From: Pycnopodia helianthoides
Lineage: Eukaryota > Echinodermata > Asteroidea > Forcipulatida > Asteriidae
Reading direction: 5' to 3'
Assembly: GCA_032158295.1 (NCBI GenBank)
Contig: CM063262.1
Location: 1,645,394-1,709,393 of the forward strand
Length of the DNA: 64,000 nucleotides
Shown: positions 11,311 through 24,100 of the stretch, piece by piece
Layout of the letters: each line of letters begins with the position of its first letter
How positions within the stretch are numbered: the first letter of the stretch is position 1
Translations under genes and position numbers: made by a program
The notes under the pieces: model-generated
Database searches by the model: none
The model's input: the letters and a program-made list of their open reading frames with translations, nothing else
What the model was told of the DNA's origin: nothing

Positions 11311-12010
11311 TTCGTTGGCGGTACTTGAAAAAAACCACCCGACGGCTTTTTCATGACGCAATTACTTTTTGGGGGCTCCATGTGATTTGAGAAAAATGTG
11401 TCGGTGCTGAACTCAACGTGATGTCTTTAGTCGCACTAGGCATAGAGCAAGGACCAGACTCTATGCACTAGGCTACACACACGTGGGAAGAAAACGAGAC
11501 ATTGAACTGGAGAAAAGAAATTATATAGCTCAATGTTTTTTAAATTGTGTTCTTTGATTTAGCTTAAGCCACTAGCTAGGCGGGAGAGTTGCGCTTTTGG
11601 TACTGAGAATCAAAATGGTTGACCGGCTTTTAAAAAGAAAGGACTTTTAACACAACAGAAAATAGATTTTGTTATGTGGATAAAACGATAACACCAACAA
11701 TATATACATAATATACATATAATGTGTATGTTTTGTTTGTTTTTTCATTTGAGACACAGATCACACCAACCAGCATTTTGATTGCACAAAATTTGTCATC
11801 AAAGTTGAACATAAAGCCAGTTTCTACTGAACGTTCATTTTTGTTATAGATCGATTTAAGTTTTGTGAACCTTTTGTGTATCCATGGGTACCAAACAGCC
11901 GTTAGGTGTACACCGTTGTCTCTGAACCTGTTCCGAGTCGAATTGCAACCATGTCATCAGGCTGAATCGTTTCAGCTGCCAGGCTGGACTAACGCTCCTT
12001 CGGCCGTCGC
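11311..12010. other. Intergenic, nothing recognised
   Basis: AT-rich with AACATACATATAATG-like runs near 11700; no supported gene. Confidence 0.5.
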
Positions 12011-12391
12011 TTAAAGGCACTGGACACATTTGGTAATTGTCAAAGACCAGTCTTCTCACTTGGTGTATCTCAACATAATATGCACAAAATAACAAACCTG
12101 TGAAAATTTGAACTCAATTGGTCGTCGAAGTTGCGAGATAATAATGGAAGAAAAAACACCCTTGTCATACGAAGTTGTGTGCTTTCAGATGCTTGATTTC
12201 GAGACCTCACGCGTGAGGTCTCAAAATCAATTCAAATATTTTACTGAGAAATTACTCCTTTCTCAAAAACTACGTTACTTCAGAGGGAGCCGTTTCTCAC
12301 AATGTTTTTATACTATCAAACAGCTCTCCATTGCTCGTTTTTATGCTAACAATTATTTTGAGTAATTACCAATACTGTCCAGTGCCTTTAA
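12011..12391. mobile_element. Family B MITE, full length (B2)
   Basis: Left TTAAAGGCACTGGACACATT, right ACTGTCCAGTGCCTTTAA. Interior matches copies at 23135 (inverted) and 38707; an open frame [12 protein letters not shown] appears in each copy only because the DNA is the same. Confidence 0.88.
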
Positions 12392-13688
12392 GGCTCATGC
12401 CACAAGGTATGATCTGATCTCTTCCATGATCGTTACCCCCCCCCTTTAACTCCAGCTCCACCCCTTCATACCGCGTATCATGTGTTGAGATACATTGTTA
12501 GTTTGCAATGGGAACTATTTGGCCAGCTGTTTACAACGACCCACTTAAAATAATACCTGCTTCCGGAACCAGGTATCATTACATTGTTTAGTATGTAGAC
12601 GTAAAATCTTCAATTCAATAAACAGTGGTATACGTGTTTTTTTTTTTTTTTTTTTTTTTTTTTTTCAATGGATGGAGTTTCATTGGATGGATGGAAAAAC
12701 CATTATACGGTGTTTTCTAGGCTATTTTGAGCACTAAATATTATGAGAGGAAGGTTGGGAACTCGACTGAAATGTGAAAATGTTCACTGGACGCCATTTC
12801 AGCAAGCAACTCTCTTTGAGGCAACGATCAGTGCGGACATCGACAATGACCAATGCTATCACAGATACATAATAATAAAACATTTGCTTGCTAAAATGGC
12901 GTCCATCCGTTTCAACGATAGCTAGAGCTCCATAACAAATCTAGTACCATCGACGATCTATAATCTTTGGTGAACACCAACTGAAATGCTATAGTTTATT
13001 ATATCAGACTTTTAGCTGAATTCAGTCAGACCTGCCTGCCAGGTGAAAAGAAACGGTAGCTGGTATTGTCTTCAGACAAGATCGCCATTTTCTCTACCAA
13101 AAGGTGGAAATATCGTCTTCTCAACAAAGGGCTTACCTTCTGAAATTCTTGTTAGTTCTAGATTAATATTTTCTCAGTAATGACTCGCTATACCCTGTAT
13201 TGGATTGGTGAGATTATCATTGTATAAGCTCTAAGGTTGGCCACTCATTTCTCTTTCAAAAACCAACGGTGTACATATACACAGTATCAATCATTTCAAC
13301 TTGTGAGAAATTATTGTCGAGTTGGTCTCGAGGTCGTGGCGTCACACTGGTTCCCGTCAACCCTACCAAAAGATACCATTGAACTTGATGTTGTGTCACT
13401 GCAAAATTCACAGCGCGTTGACCTGGAATTTCGATTGGCTGAAAAAGTCCCGCCCCCACTAATTCGTCCCCACTCGAAGGGGAAATTGTAAACGTTCGAC
13501 TAAATTGCCCCGCGGGGCGTGAGATGTTTCCATCAGCCAAACAGTCTTTGATCTGAGTAGACTCTGTGTCTCACTAAAGTTCTGCACTCCATGCAGTAAC
13601 ATCATTTTATGTAAGCTAGCTTTTAAGTTGATTGCTTGTTGAAGAATTTTTTAATAAAAAGTACTATTTGTTTAATTCACTCAAAACA
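12392..13688. other. Intergenic with a poly-T tract
   Basis: A T run of about 27 occupies 12638-12665. The remainder shows no recognisable gene. Confidence 0.5.
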
Positions 13689-14040
13689 CTAAAGGCAGGG
13701 TGTACTTTTGGTAAATTACACTACAAGTTTAATGACCATAAAAACCTACTTGGTAAGGAGCACTGGAGAAGCATTGTAGGAAGAAGAGTGTATTTTTTTT
13801 TGAGAAAGAGGTAATTTTCACCCCAAAATTTGAATCTGAGAAAGGCTTCAGCGTGAAGCCTTTATCATGAAAGCACACAAATCATTATTTTCGTGCAAAT
13901 TCGATGACACGAGCCCCAACAAAATGTTCACAGTCTTGTTATTGTATGCGTCATTTGTTTGTGTTGGGTTAGGCCTACACCAAGTGTGAGGATTCTGGTC
14001 TTTGACAATTACCAAAAGTAGGCCTATACCCTGCCTTTAA
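13689..14040. mobile_element. Family B MITE, diverged (B3)
   Basis: Left CTAAAGGCAGGGTGTACTTT and right ACCAAAAGTAGGCC...CCTGCCTTTAA frame the usual interior (AAAGGCTTCA, TCGATGACACGAGCCC). Confidence 0.75.
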
Positions 14041-15320
14041 TACTTGCGCTACACTATAGGTACGCGTGAATTTTACAGGTAACAACATAAACAAACATGT
14101 CAGGAAACATAAGTTTAGGTTTTATTTTGGTTCAATTAAACTGGGCCAAGAAAAACAATAATTACATGTCTGATTTGAATAAAGGTACTACAGTATATAC
14201 AAAAAGACTCGTTTTGTTATTACAACCATTGAAAACGTGGAGAGAAGTTTGGATAAATTTAAAGACAATTGAGAAATGGTTTAACAAACAGAGTAAACTA
14301 GCGAGTAACGATTGATATAATTTGGTACTTCTTTTATTTGTCTTGTTATGTGGTACTCTTTGTAAATTCCCCTCTTTTACTGCGTTGCAAAGAAAAGGGA
14401 TCATAATTAAATGTTTGGTAATGAACATCCACATTTATTTGGAATAAAATCTATTTACATACTACATTATTCATCTCAACTACTTCAAACATCGTCGAAT
14501 TAATTTCCATTTTCTAACACTAATTCATTCAATTGTGCGGTTGAATGACAAACTTTGAATGACAAACTTAAGGGGTCTTTCTGTCATGTTGCCTCATCGT
14601 CGCTCTGTGCACGGCATACGTTCCGCAGTGGTTGGCGCTCTCCTTTCGTAGGCATCATTAGACCTTTCCTATGAAATTATGTAAATTGCACATTGCGCGT
14701 AGCGCGCACTGACACTACTGGTAGGCAAAGACAATTTGGGAACATCGCGCCTTTTTGTATGGGGACGATGGTGGCGTGACGCATACGCGTTTGTGTGTCT
14801 GCTTCGTGCACAACTCTATGGCGTTTGCCAAAAAGTGTACGTTCGCATGCGTGAATGTGATTAGCATATTTCAGATAAGAAGGTCATAGTTCACTATCAC
14901 TTTCCTCACCTTGAAATACGGAATATAACTTCACTGAGTCTATATTTAAAAATATTGTGATAGTTATAAAGCTTACACACATTGCTTCAGCCTTGAGCCA
15001 TGGTGCATGATCACCGCTAGAGGGACAAGTTGCACATGCTCAGTACGCAAGTTCATTCAGACCCACACAATCACAAAGCTATTTCCTTGGGTTGAGTTTG
15101 ACATTTTCATTTACAAGAGCCAGAGGCTTGTTGTATGCCATACAGACATTTTACAGTCAATAAATTATCCAAAGACAAACAGAATAATTCAATTCTGTGA
15201 TCCCATGTAAGGCTCCACCAAATTTAATCTAATAAATTATACCTGACATACTTTTTGATGGGAGGTCATTCATAAAAATAAATATGGGGGAAAATGTTAT
15301 TGAAGAACCAATTGCCACCA
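14041..15320. other. Intergenic, nothing recognised
   Basis: GC-richer patch with GCGTAGCGCGCAC and ACGCGTTTGTG near 14690-14800; no gene supported. Confidence 0.5.
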
Positions 15321-15503
15321 GGGCCCAATTTCATAGAGCTACTTAAGCAAAACAAATATTTCTTAACAATTTTCTGCTAAGCAGAAATGAGCAGGATACC
15401 AGTCACAAATTGTACATGTCGGCATGGTAGTTTGGCCGGTAAGCATAATTTTTGTTGTGCTTAGCTACTTTTTGTGCTTAATCAGCTCTATGAAATTGGG
15501 CCC
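15321..15503. mobile_element. Family D MITE, complete (D3)
   Basis: GGGCCCAATTTCATAGAGCT at left and AGCTCTATGAAATTGGGCCC at right are perfect inverses over 20 bp; 183 bp in all. Confidence 0.9.
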
Positions 15504-15612
15504 TGTAGTGCTTTCATACCAATGGCTCTTAATGTACGTGCATCACACACAATTTTGTTAAACCTTAACATTTGAATGTCAAACCATTTCAGCTACCTAC
15601 TTATACCTGTTT

Positions 15613-15925
15613 ACACTCTAAAAAAGCCTCTCGGTTCAGAATTGATCCGGGTTTCATGGGTTTGACCCATTTCGGGTCAGTCTGACCCGGAATCTCTGCA
15701 ATTTTACCTAGAAATTAGTCTGTATGACCCGGAAGCTGTGTCAGAATAATCCAGAAATGGGTCAAACTGACGCAAAATGCGGTCAAATTTGACCAGCTTC
15801 CGGGTCAGCCTGACCCAGATATGGGTCAGGCTGACCCAGAAATGGGTCAGCCTGACCCAGAAATGGGTCAGGTTTCCTGGGACCCGGGATCCGCTTTAAT
15901 TCTGACCCTGGAGTTGGTAGAGTGT
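15613..15925. mobile_element. Element L with palindromic GGGTCA/TGACCC array
   Basis: Starts ACACTCTAAAAAAGCCTCTC and GGTTCAGAATT and ends AATTCTGACCCTGGAGTT then GTAGAGTG. Inside, GGGTCAGxxTGACCC palindromes repeat, so each unit is its own inverse complement and resembles paired nuclear-receptor half sites. Confidence 0.65.
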
Positions 15926-15933
15926 ATTCTTTC

Positions 15934-16110
15934 CATAAGACCTTCAGCACATGACGTCATTTGAGTAGGGCGCCCTCGGCTAGAGGTCAACAGAAGATTG
16001 CTCATTGGCTCATCCTCTGCGCCGCGCGTACAAGATGTGCATTTTCCATCGTTTCGTTATCGTTTTACCTCTAAGATGGCGGCGTGATAACGTCAGTGCA
16101 TAAGGTCCAT
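15934..16110. mobile_element. MITE K1 carrying YY1-like and CRE-like sites
   Basis: Left AGACCTTCAGCACATGACGT mirrors right ACGTCAGTGCATAAGGTCC. Contains AAGATGGCGGC at 16073-16083 and ATGACGTCATT near 15951. Confidence 0.7.
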
Positions 16111-16889
16111 TGTGTTTAAAGGACAAAGTGGTCAGTCCAATAATTTAAACTACAACTATTCTGTACTAAATATAATTTACAATATGGCGGATATCGACAG
16201 TTTCACATTCTGTTCGACGGACTATAGCGTGAAACAGCCGTATGGTCCAAGTTATAGGTATGGTCCGCAAAGTTTCCTTTTGTATTGATAGATTGCTATG
16301 ATAATAATAACGGGAATTAATATTAACAAAAGGCAAGATCATTTTATACATCTAAATATACAATAATAGCAGTTTTCAATACTGGAACAGGAGCGATCAG
16401 GTTTATATTTATTTACACATGTTTTATTTCAACTTTTTTTTTGATGGACTTTTGCTTATCTCTCATTGTCGTTTCCAAACTTTACCAAAAATGGATGAAA
16501 AAGATGACGAATGACAAGCCGCCATTTTAACTAATACAATTCCAATATTTGGCTTTATTTCCAGTCGGTCACTACACCAAAACATCAAACTCAGTGGAGT
16601 TTGCATACAGCAAAATAATTTCAAAGTTGTTTCCCTTTTCTTTACGAAATTGTTTTCAGACTTGATTTCTTTACTTATAGTGATCCCTAAATAATCCACC
16701 TCATTTTGAAACAATTTCCACATTGGAAATGTTACCTTTTCGATAACAACAATTTAGTTTAGTTTGGGTTTGTTTTTCCTTCTTCTGATTGTTAAAAATC
16801 ACCATGTGGACACGTACGCGTGCACAACATGTCTGAGATACCCGTTGTGAGAACATTCTGATCGTTCTGAGATCCATTGCTTTGTAATG
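16111..16889. other. Between K1 and the minisatellite; nothing recognised
   Basis: No supported gene. On the minus strand this would lie beyond the Barx 3' end. Confidence 0.4.
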
Positions 16890-16919
16890 CATTATGACTG
16901 TGTGGCCAAAGAATGCTTC

Positions 16920-17480
16920 AGAAATCTACATTGTGTGGACGTGTATTTGTCATTTCAGGCATGTGGACTTGTGTTCACAAAGTGTGGACATTTTGTTGTT
17001 GACAGTTTCACACTTGTGTCCACAGAGTTTCTCAAAATTCTACAACGTGTGGATATTGTTTCCATGTTCAAATGCATGTGGACTTGTGTTCACAAAGTGT
17101 GGACATTCTGTTGTTGACAGTTTTACACTTGTGTCCACAGAGTTTCTCAAAATTCTACAATGTGTGGATATTGTTTCCATGTTCAAATGCATGTGGACTT
17201 GTGTTCACAAAGTGTGGACATTTTGTTGTTGACAGTTTCACTCTTGTGTCCACAGAGTTTCTCAAAATTCTACAATGTGTGGATATTGTTTCCATGTTCA
17301 AATGCATGTGGACTTGTGTTCACAAAGTGTGGACATTTTGTTGTTGACAGTTTCACATTTGTGTCCACAGAGTTTCTCAAAATTCTACAATGTGTGGATA
17401 TTGTTTCCAGGTTTAAATGCATTGTGGATGTGTCGACAAGAAGTATCAAAAGGCTCTACAAAGTGTGGACATCTTTTGTT
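16920..17480. repeat. 115-bp minisatellite downstream of Barx
   Basis: The word ATGTGGACTTGTGTTCACAA starts at 16961, 17076, 17191 and 17306, an exact 115-bp period; partial, decayed units flank it to about 17570. Units are rich in GTGGAC and GTCCAC, so both strands hold many TGTCCACA-type words. It lies 0.4-1 kb past the Barx stop and may be in its 3' untranslated region. Confidence 0.9.
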
Positions 17481-17904
17481 CTCCGGTCCACGCTTGGTCA
17501 CATGAGTTGTGGACTTGTGTGAACATAATATCTCAATATTCTGTATTGTGTGGACCTCTGTTGTTTCCTTGTCACAGCAACTCACTGGTTCCCGCAATAA
17601 CACATTCTCAAACTTCATGGCTACCGAAGAATAATCATTGAATAAAGATTGATGCAAACTTCCTTGTGCTTGTGCTAGGTTCACTTCCTGATGAGATCTC
17701 TTGGAGTAGACGATGCAGTATTACTCGTTGGTAAACATCACAGGTTCATTTGAATATCAGGTGTCGGTGTGTCTGTGAGTGACTCCTGTGGGACTATTGT
17801 CTCGTGAACGTGTATCTATTTTTGATTATTTGGTTCGTTCAATTGTCTTTAAAAAAAAACAGGTCTTCATTTTTAAAAGTTCCTTATTCTTCTGTCAATT
17901 TCTC

Positions 17905-18111
17905 TCATGTGTCCACATTACACTGCTGTTGCTCACTGTGGATGTCCGATGACAAATCGCTGAAGCAAGATGAAGCTGGTGACGCAGGAGGTGACGCCAT
18001 CGCTGACGGTGACGTCACTGGAGACGGTGACGTCACGGATTCGTGAAATTCACACTTCTTTGGTCGGCCTTTCGGCTTGGTGGGTGCCTCCTGGCTTCCA
18101 CCTTGCAGAAC
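17905..18111 (-). CDS. Barx: Barx coding exon 3 (residues 255-322)
   Basis: Acceptor TTTATAG|GTT. Encodes [19 protein letters not shown] then a repetitive [20 protein letters not shown] tail, ending NVDT and TGA at 17907-17905. The tail is coded by near-repeats of GTGACGTCACC. Confidence 0.9.
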   Translation of the reverse strand, partial: VLQGGSQEAPTKPKGRPKKCEFHESVTSPSPVTSPSAMASPPASPASSCFSDLSSDIHSEQQQCNVDT

Positions 18112-21100
18112 CTATAAACACACAGCAAAAAAGGGTCAAATTTAAAAATTTAAAATAAACTTTATAGCACGCTACTATTTAGGAACCGCTAAAACTACTG
18201 CAGCAGTTTCAACATATGTTGATGTTCAATGCTTAGACACCCGAAGTAAACCGAACTGACTTGATTGACAATCAAACAAAAGCATAGTGATGCTTTGTCT
18301 AGAAAGAAGTGGCGACGTTTCGAGCATTTGCTCCTCTGGTCTTCAGGAAATTGCTACTCCTTTTAAAGATTGCTTTTTAAGTAAAGAGGCTTGCTGCAAA
18401 ATATAACCATGACGTCAAAGTAGATAGTTGTAAGACTAAGCTTACATTTTGTTTTAGTCACTCGCAAAAGGCCATCCAACTATAATTTGCTCAGTCCCAT
18501 AACATTTACATATCAGATTATGTTGGTTGGAAGGAAAAACATTTACTTGCTTTTTATAAATTGGGCTGAGGTGTTTTAATGCACTGCCTGGAGCGTTTTC
18601 ACGATGGATTTTGATTATTGTAACGGGGTTAGTGTACTTGGTGTCAAAGGTCAGACAATGGAAGATTGGCAGGTCAAAGATAATTAGGATCTGGAAGGTT
18701 ATGAGCAACTGGGGTTGTTATTAGGCGAAATTATTATTTTATTTTATTTATCAAATTGATTCACGGAAAATTTCACGCTGCTAACAAAAACATCACTAGT
18801 CCATCAACCAAACTTTGGTGTCAAAGTTGATTTAAGTATTTGAACAGTCTAGAAAGTGCGACATAATTCGATTTCCGAAAGTCCGCACCTGTTTTTTCCA
18901 CTTCATTCGTCGATTCTGGTACCACGTCTTCACTTGCAACTGACTCAGCCCCAACGTGTCCGCTAACTCCAGTCGGTCCGGCGTGGACAGGTACTTCTGC
19001 CGTTCGAATCTCTTCTCGAGACCCATGAGCTGCAGCTCGGTGAACACGGTGCGACTCCGCCGGCACTTCTTGGCCGAGCGTGCGGCATCGTGGGGTGAGC
19101 CGCTGGGCGACTTGCCCCTCAGGTAGACCGGCACCGGGATCGGCACGCTGATGGAGGCGGGCGATAGGGTTGATGTGCACTGCGTGGTCCCGTGGTAGCC
19201 GCTCCCGGTACTGACCGAGTGGTGGTAGGGGCCCGGGTTGAAATGGTGGCGAAGCGGATCTGTGTAGGTAACGAGAAAGTCATTGTTATAAAGTGTTGGA
19301 ATCGTGCTATGGTTGCAATCGTGCTTCCCTCCAAACCCTGAAGCTTTCACCACACATGCCACACAGTGTTGCAATATTTGTGAACAACAGAGATTAACTT
19401 TGTAATCAAAGTTGTTACGATTATAAATATAAATTTATCGTCAATTAATTTACAAAATGAATGTTCACCCCCTTTAAGATCATGTTCCATCAAGTCTAGC
19501 CATTATTTATTAATTTATTTTCTATTTATCTTATTTTGTTCTATTGTCATTATTTTTTTAAAACTTATTTATTTATTTTATTATTTGTTATTATATATAT
19601 ATTATTTTGTATGTATTTGTTTATTTATTTGCATTTATTAATATATTATTTTTTTACATTTACATATATACTATCTTTTCTGGGGGGGGGGGCGTCTTTT
19701 GTTTGACCGAGTGTAAAACAGTAAACACTTTCGGAACCAGTACACGCTACCTTTCTCGAATTAGAATAGGCCTTAGGTTTTAAATTACTCTTGAACTTCA
19801 TCATGTACGGGCTTATTTTTAGACATAAATTTTACACAGAACGTTGGTGTCTGGAGTGTTTGGAATTGCAAGTACAACATGTGCAAAAGCAGTGCGTAAG
19901 TACGGTGATTTAACAAAGTCAAAGTAACATTGTAAGTGAGACATTATTGTATGGAGGCTTTTTGCTGACACAGGCTTCTGCATGAAGAAGAGGAACAGAC
20001 CTTTGAGGCATGTACACAAATCTCTAAACAAGCGACTTGAGTCAAAACAAAATTAGTATGCCCTACTCAGACCCCCCCCCCCTCCCCTTTGCCTGCATGT
20101 AGTTCGTACTAAACTAAAAACAGTGTTTATCCAAGCTAGACCCCAAACGGTTAACCTGGCTCCTCCGAACGCATTATTGTCAAGACCGATTCGTCTAAGA
20201 CCCATCCAAAAATCATTAGAAAACAATAAGTGCGACCCGATGACGAACCCCGACCTACGGGTTACACGCTGACTTGACAGCGAATTGAGTCCGCGGACCA
20301 CCGGGGCAAAACGCAGTGAGTCCCGGCGTTGCGGTCCGGCGCGGAGACGCTGAAAGAACGCGTGCAGCCTCAGTCTCTCGCAGAGAGTAAAGGCGAGTAA
20401 CTTCTTGTTTGTCTATGTGAAACTGTGGTTTTCAGAGTGCGCGTGACCCGGGCCCCACCGGAACATACTTCGTAAGGTCAAGAACTTCCGAGTATTTGTA
20501 ACATTTGGTGTAGATTTGTCCAGATCTGTCGCTCGTTAGTGAGTTTTATGTAAGAACATGAAGACCGGATTAGCACCGGTGTGAGGGTGCGAAGAAATGC
20601 GTCTCCTTGGTCGACAGCGACTTGTCAAGTTTGTCAGGCTGTCTTGCTGATTTCCAAACGAAATGAAACACACTTCATTCCTCAGAGAAAGTCAGTATAA
20701 CGAGGCTAGCGTCAATGAACGGGTCAAGGAATTCAATAGTCAGATTTTCCAAAAATGCATTCATCCTTCACATTTATTTATGGAATATTAAATTAGTACG
20801 GTAACATTGATGTAGGCTCTATTATCTTCCTCTGTCATATGACCTTGTACCAATGTGAACATTGTATGTGATGAATTTTTTGTAAAAACATTTTTTTTTT
20901 TTTTTTTTAATCAAAGTCATCGAGAGCAGGGAGGGTTCCTGACGTGACCCACCCGGATCCACTCCTGGATCCGCACCATGATTTTGCAATATACTTTTTT
21001 CATGCTGTCACCATTTTGGAATATGTTCCCTGTATCCCATAAAAGTGATGAATACAAATACTGAAATAGCCACTGTACAAAAAGGAACCAGACTATTATT

Positions 21101-24100
21101 ACCCTTCCAGCCTCGGTTTGGCTACATTGATTCGCTTAGAAAAAAAATCAAGATGGCCGCACCATGATAAACGTACATATAATCATGCATACCTAATAGA
21201 CTTGCCAATGTTGGTAACGTGTTACGAAGGGGCAATAAATCGCATGCTGCATGCAACGTGAGTTATTTTGTCTAACTGTGTTACCCACAAGAAATCAAAC
21301 TATGTGAAAATTGAATGTTGATGTTGGTTTTTTTTCTTTTCACCTTGGAGATTTCCTCAATCTGGTTGCTTGTAAATTTCCCCCTGTTACACGACCCTTA
21401 AAGTGAAGAGGGCAACTTGAAAATAAACATGCAACTCTGATCGCCAGTAGTAATATTATTCAATATTCGACCATTTTACAACGCTGCACTGAGATTGTAG
21501 AGGTTTTGTTTTGCTTGACTTGTGACTCGGACCACTGATAACATCAGAGGCAATTCTGCGATCCACCTTGTTCTGCGAATTGATCGGTTTCAAATCGGGG
21601 CGTAAAGGGCAAACCTATCAGCACTTGGAATAATTTCAAGCAAATAAAATAGTCTAACAGCGCGACTCTACACTAACTTGACAGCCTAAGGGGCATTTTG
21701 TTTGCGTGGACGGCTGTTTCATGAAGACAATTATTGTTGATGACACTTTGAGCAGCTTGATATTTTTTTACATAAAAGAGTCTGATGACTTTCTGCACTT
21801 AAATCCTATAGGTGAAACTTTAATGTTAAATTTGCCTCATCGCATACGTCTCTTGAAGGGGATGGATTTCGAACTGAAAACAAAGAACTCGACGTAACAT
21901 TACAGATCATGAAACTGTCAAGCTCGAAGTTACAGGGGGTGGGGAAGGCAAACGGTGTACGCGAGGCTCTGCCCCCGGTCGGCCGGCCGGGGTGAAGGAC
22001 AGACAGTCTCGGGCGACCCGCGAGGGGAGGGCTGGGCCAAATTATCGCCATGCGAAAAAAAAGAAAATCATCGGGACAGAAATAATTGGTCCCTCATGCA
22101 GAGCTGGCGAAGAACATCGCTCGGGAAGAAGCAGAGTGAAGGGCCTCGAAACGTCTCCCGTCACTTGCCAGTAAAAAACAGCGTGAAATGTAATGATGAT
22201 CCATGCACAATAACCATTAGACATACTTAGCTTATAAAACTGTTTCCCTAATGCACCGGCGTATGTGCCACGTCACACAAAGGAAACATTCCGAGGGGTA
22301 ACTGCTTTTTTTTTCTTTTCCTTTTTTAAGTGCCAAGCGAATATTATTTACTTGGAGAGCAAAATGCCGACCCAGACGTGAAATCAAATGCACGATGATA
22401 CAGTTTAACTCCCATACGCAACTAGTCGTCCCAGAACCCCAAGCGGTACCGTGCAGAGCGGGAAAGCTCGACCGTGTACTTAGCTCTTTTCACCCGTGCT
22501 GTGTTGGGAAGCAGGGTGTCCCATACCGAAGGCACTCCATTAAAATTGCTAGAAAATGAATCTCCCGCTTGCTTTTGAAATTGATAGAGTATCAAATAGT
22601 GCACGCCTCTCTATTGTAGGAAGGAAATTATTCATGTTAACATTTCAACATTAATCTGTCGTCATTGTGGAAATGGTTTTTGCACTGAAGTCATACAATA
22701 ATTTTTGTCTACATTCTTAAAATTGAATGATCCACTCTTCCACCACATAGCTGCATCATTCCTTATTTACATATTTTGTTTAAATGCAGTGGGTACTTCT
22801 TGGTAGTCAGTCAAGAAATGCATTACCATCCAAACTTACTTGGTGAGGAGCACCTGAGAGCTGCTGTTAGTATAAAACATTGTGAGAAACGTCTCCCTCT
22901 GAAGTAATGTAGTTTTTTGCGAAAGGGGAAATTTATCACTATATTTGAATCTTAGAGAGGCTTCAAACATTGAATTCTATTATGCAACAAGGGTGTTTTT
23001 TCTTTCAGTATTTTCTTGCAACTTTAATGACCAATTGAGCCCAGATTTTCACAGGTTCGTTATTTATGCATACGTTGGGAAATACCAAAGTGAGGATATT
23101 GGTTTTTGACAATTACCAAAAGTATACCTTGCCTGTAAAGGCTCTGGACACTATATTGGCAATTACTCAAAATAATTGTTAGCATAAAAACATACTTGGT
23201 AACGAGCAATGGAGAGCTGTTGATAGTATAAAACATTGTGAGAAACGGCTCCCTCTGAAGAAACGTAGTTTTTGAGAAAGAAGTAATTTCTCAGTAAAAT
23301 ATTTGATTTGATTTTGAGACATCACGCGTGAGGCCTCGAAATCAAGCATCTGAAAGCACGCAACTTCGTGTGGCAAGGGTGTTTTTCCTTCCATTATTAT
23401 CTCGCAACTTCGACGACCAATTGAGTTCAAATTTTCACAGGTTTGTTATTTTGTGCATATGTTGAGATACACCAAGTGAGAAGACTGGTCTTTGACAATT
23501 ACCAAAGGTGTCCACTGTCTTTAAAGGGTAGAATAACTTCTTTCTATTCCTACTACATGTATATCAAAAACATACCCCAGCTAGCTGTGACAATTTCCAC
23601 ACTAATAAGGTTACACTGTGTGCATTCGAGAAATCAAAGAGCATTTTCTTGCTGCTTTGCCGGTAACTTTATTGCTCGCTCGTGTCCTCATTTTAATGTG
23701 CTAAATTAAAATAAGAATACAAAATAACAAAAGTTCGGGGAAAAATGGACGCATTGCAAGCGGCAGTTTATGAGACAGATGCGATTTTTAAAACAGCTGG
23801 GTTCGTGAGATGTGAGCTTTCAGATTGAAATTGTTAATTTGCATTATTTTGTTTCTCCCTAACAATACGATCATACGATATTTTTCATACAGAATTATCT
23901 AAAACTCCGTTGTGGTAGGGTTATGAAGTAAAAGAGGTCGAAATTAAAAGTTTACTTAAAAAAGAACTTCTCCGAATTCGGGTTGTCATCCACCGCAGAC
24001 CGGAAAAACGAGATAGTTCCCATACACCACCATTAGCCATAGGCAAGAAATATATCTCCACTCTGCAAATGTGAGCTTACTCTACGGCGAGATAATAAAA

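Noticed and set aside
12108..12365. Recurring protein [12 protein letters not shown]... also seen at 23.2-23.4 kb and 38.8 kb
   Set aside because: All copies lie inside family B MITEs; shared DNA explains the shared reading.
16887..17522. Cys/Val-rich repeat protein
   Set aside because: Several frames are open over the 115-bp minisatellite; no start context or domain.
20053..20301. Minus-strand reading in Barx intron 1 as an extra Barx exon
   Set aside because: Barx exons 1 and 2 already join in frame, and the reading has no resemblance to BARX.
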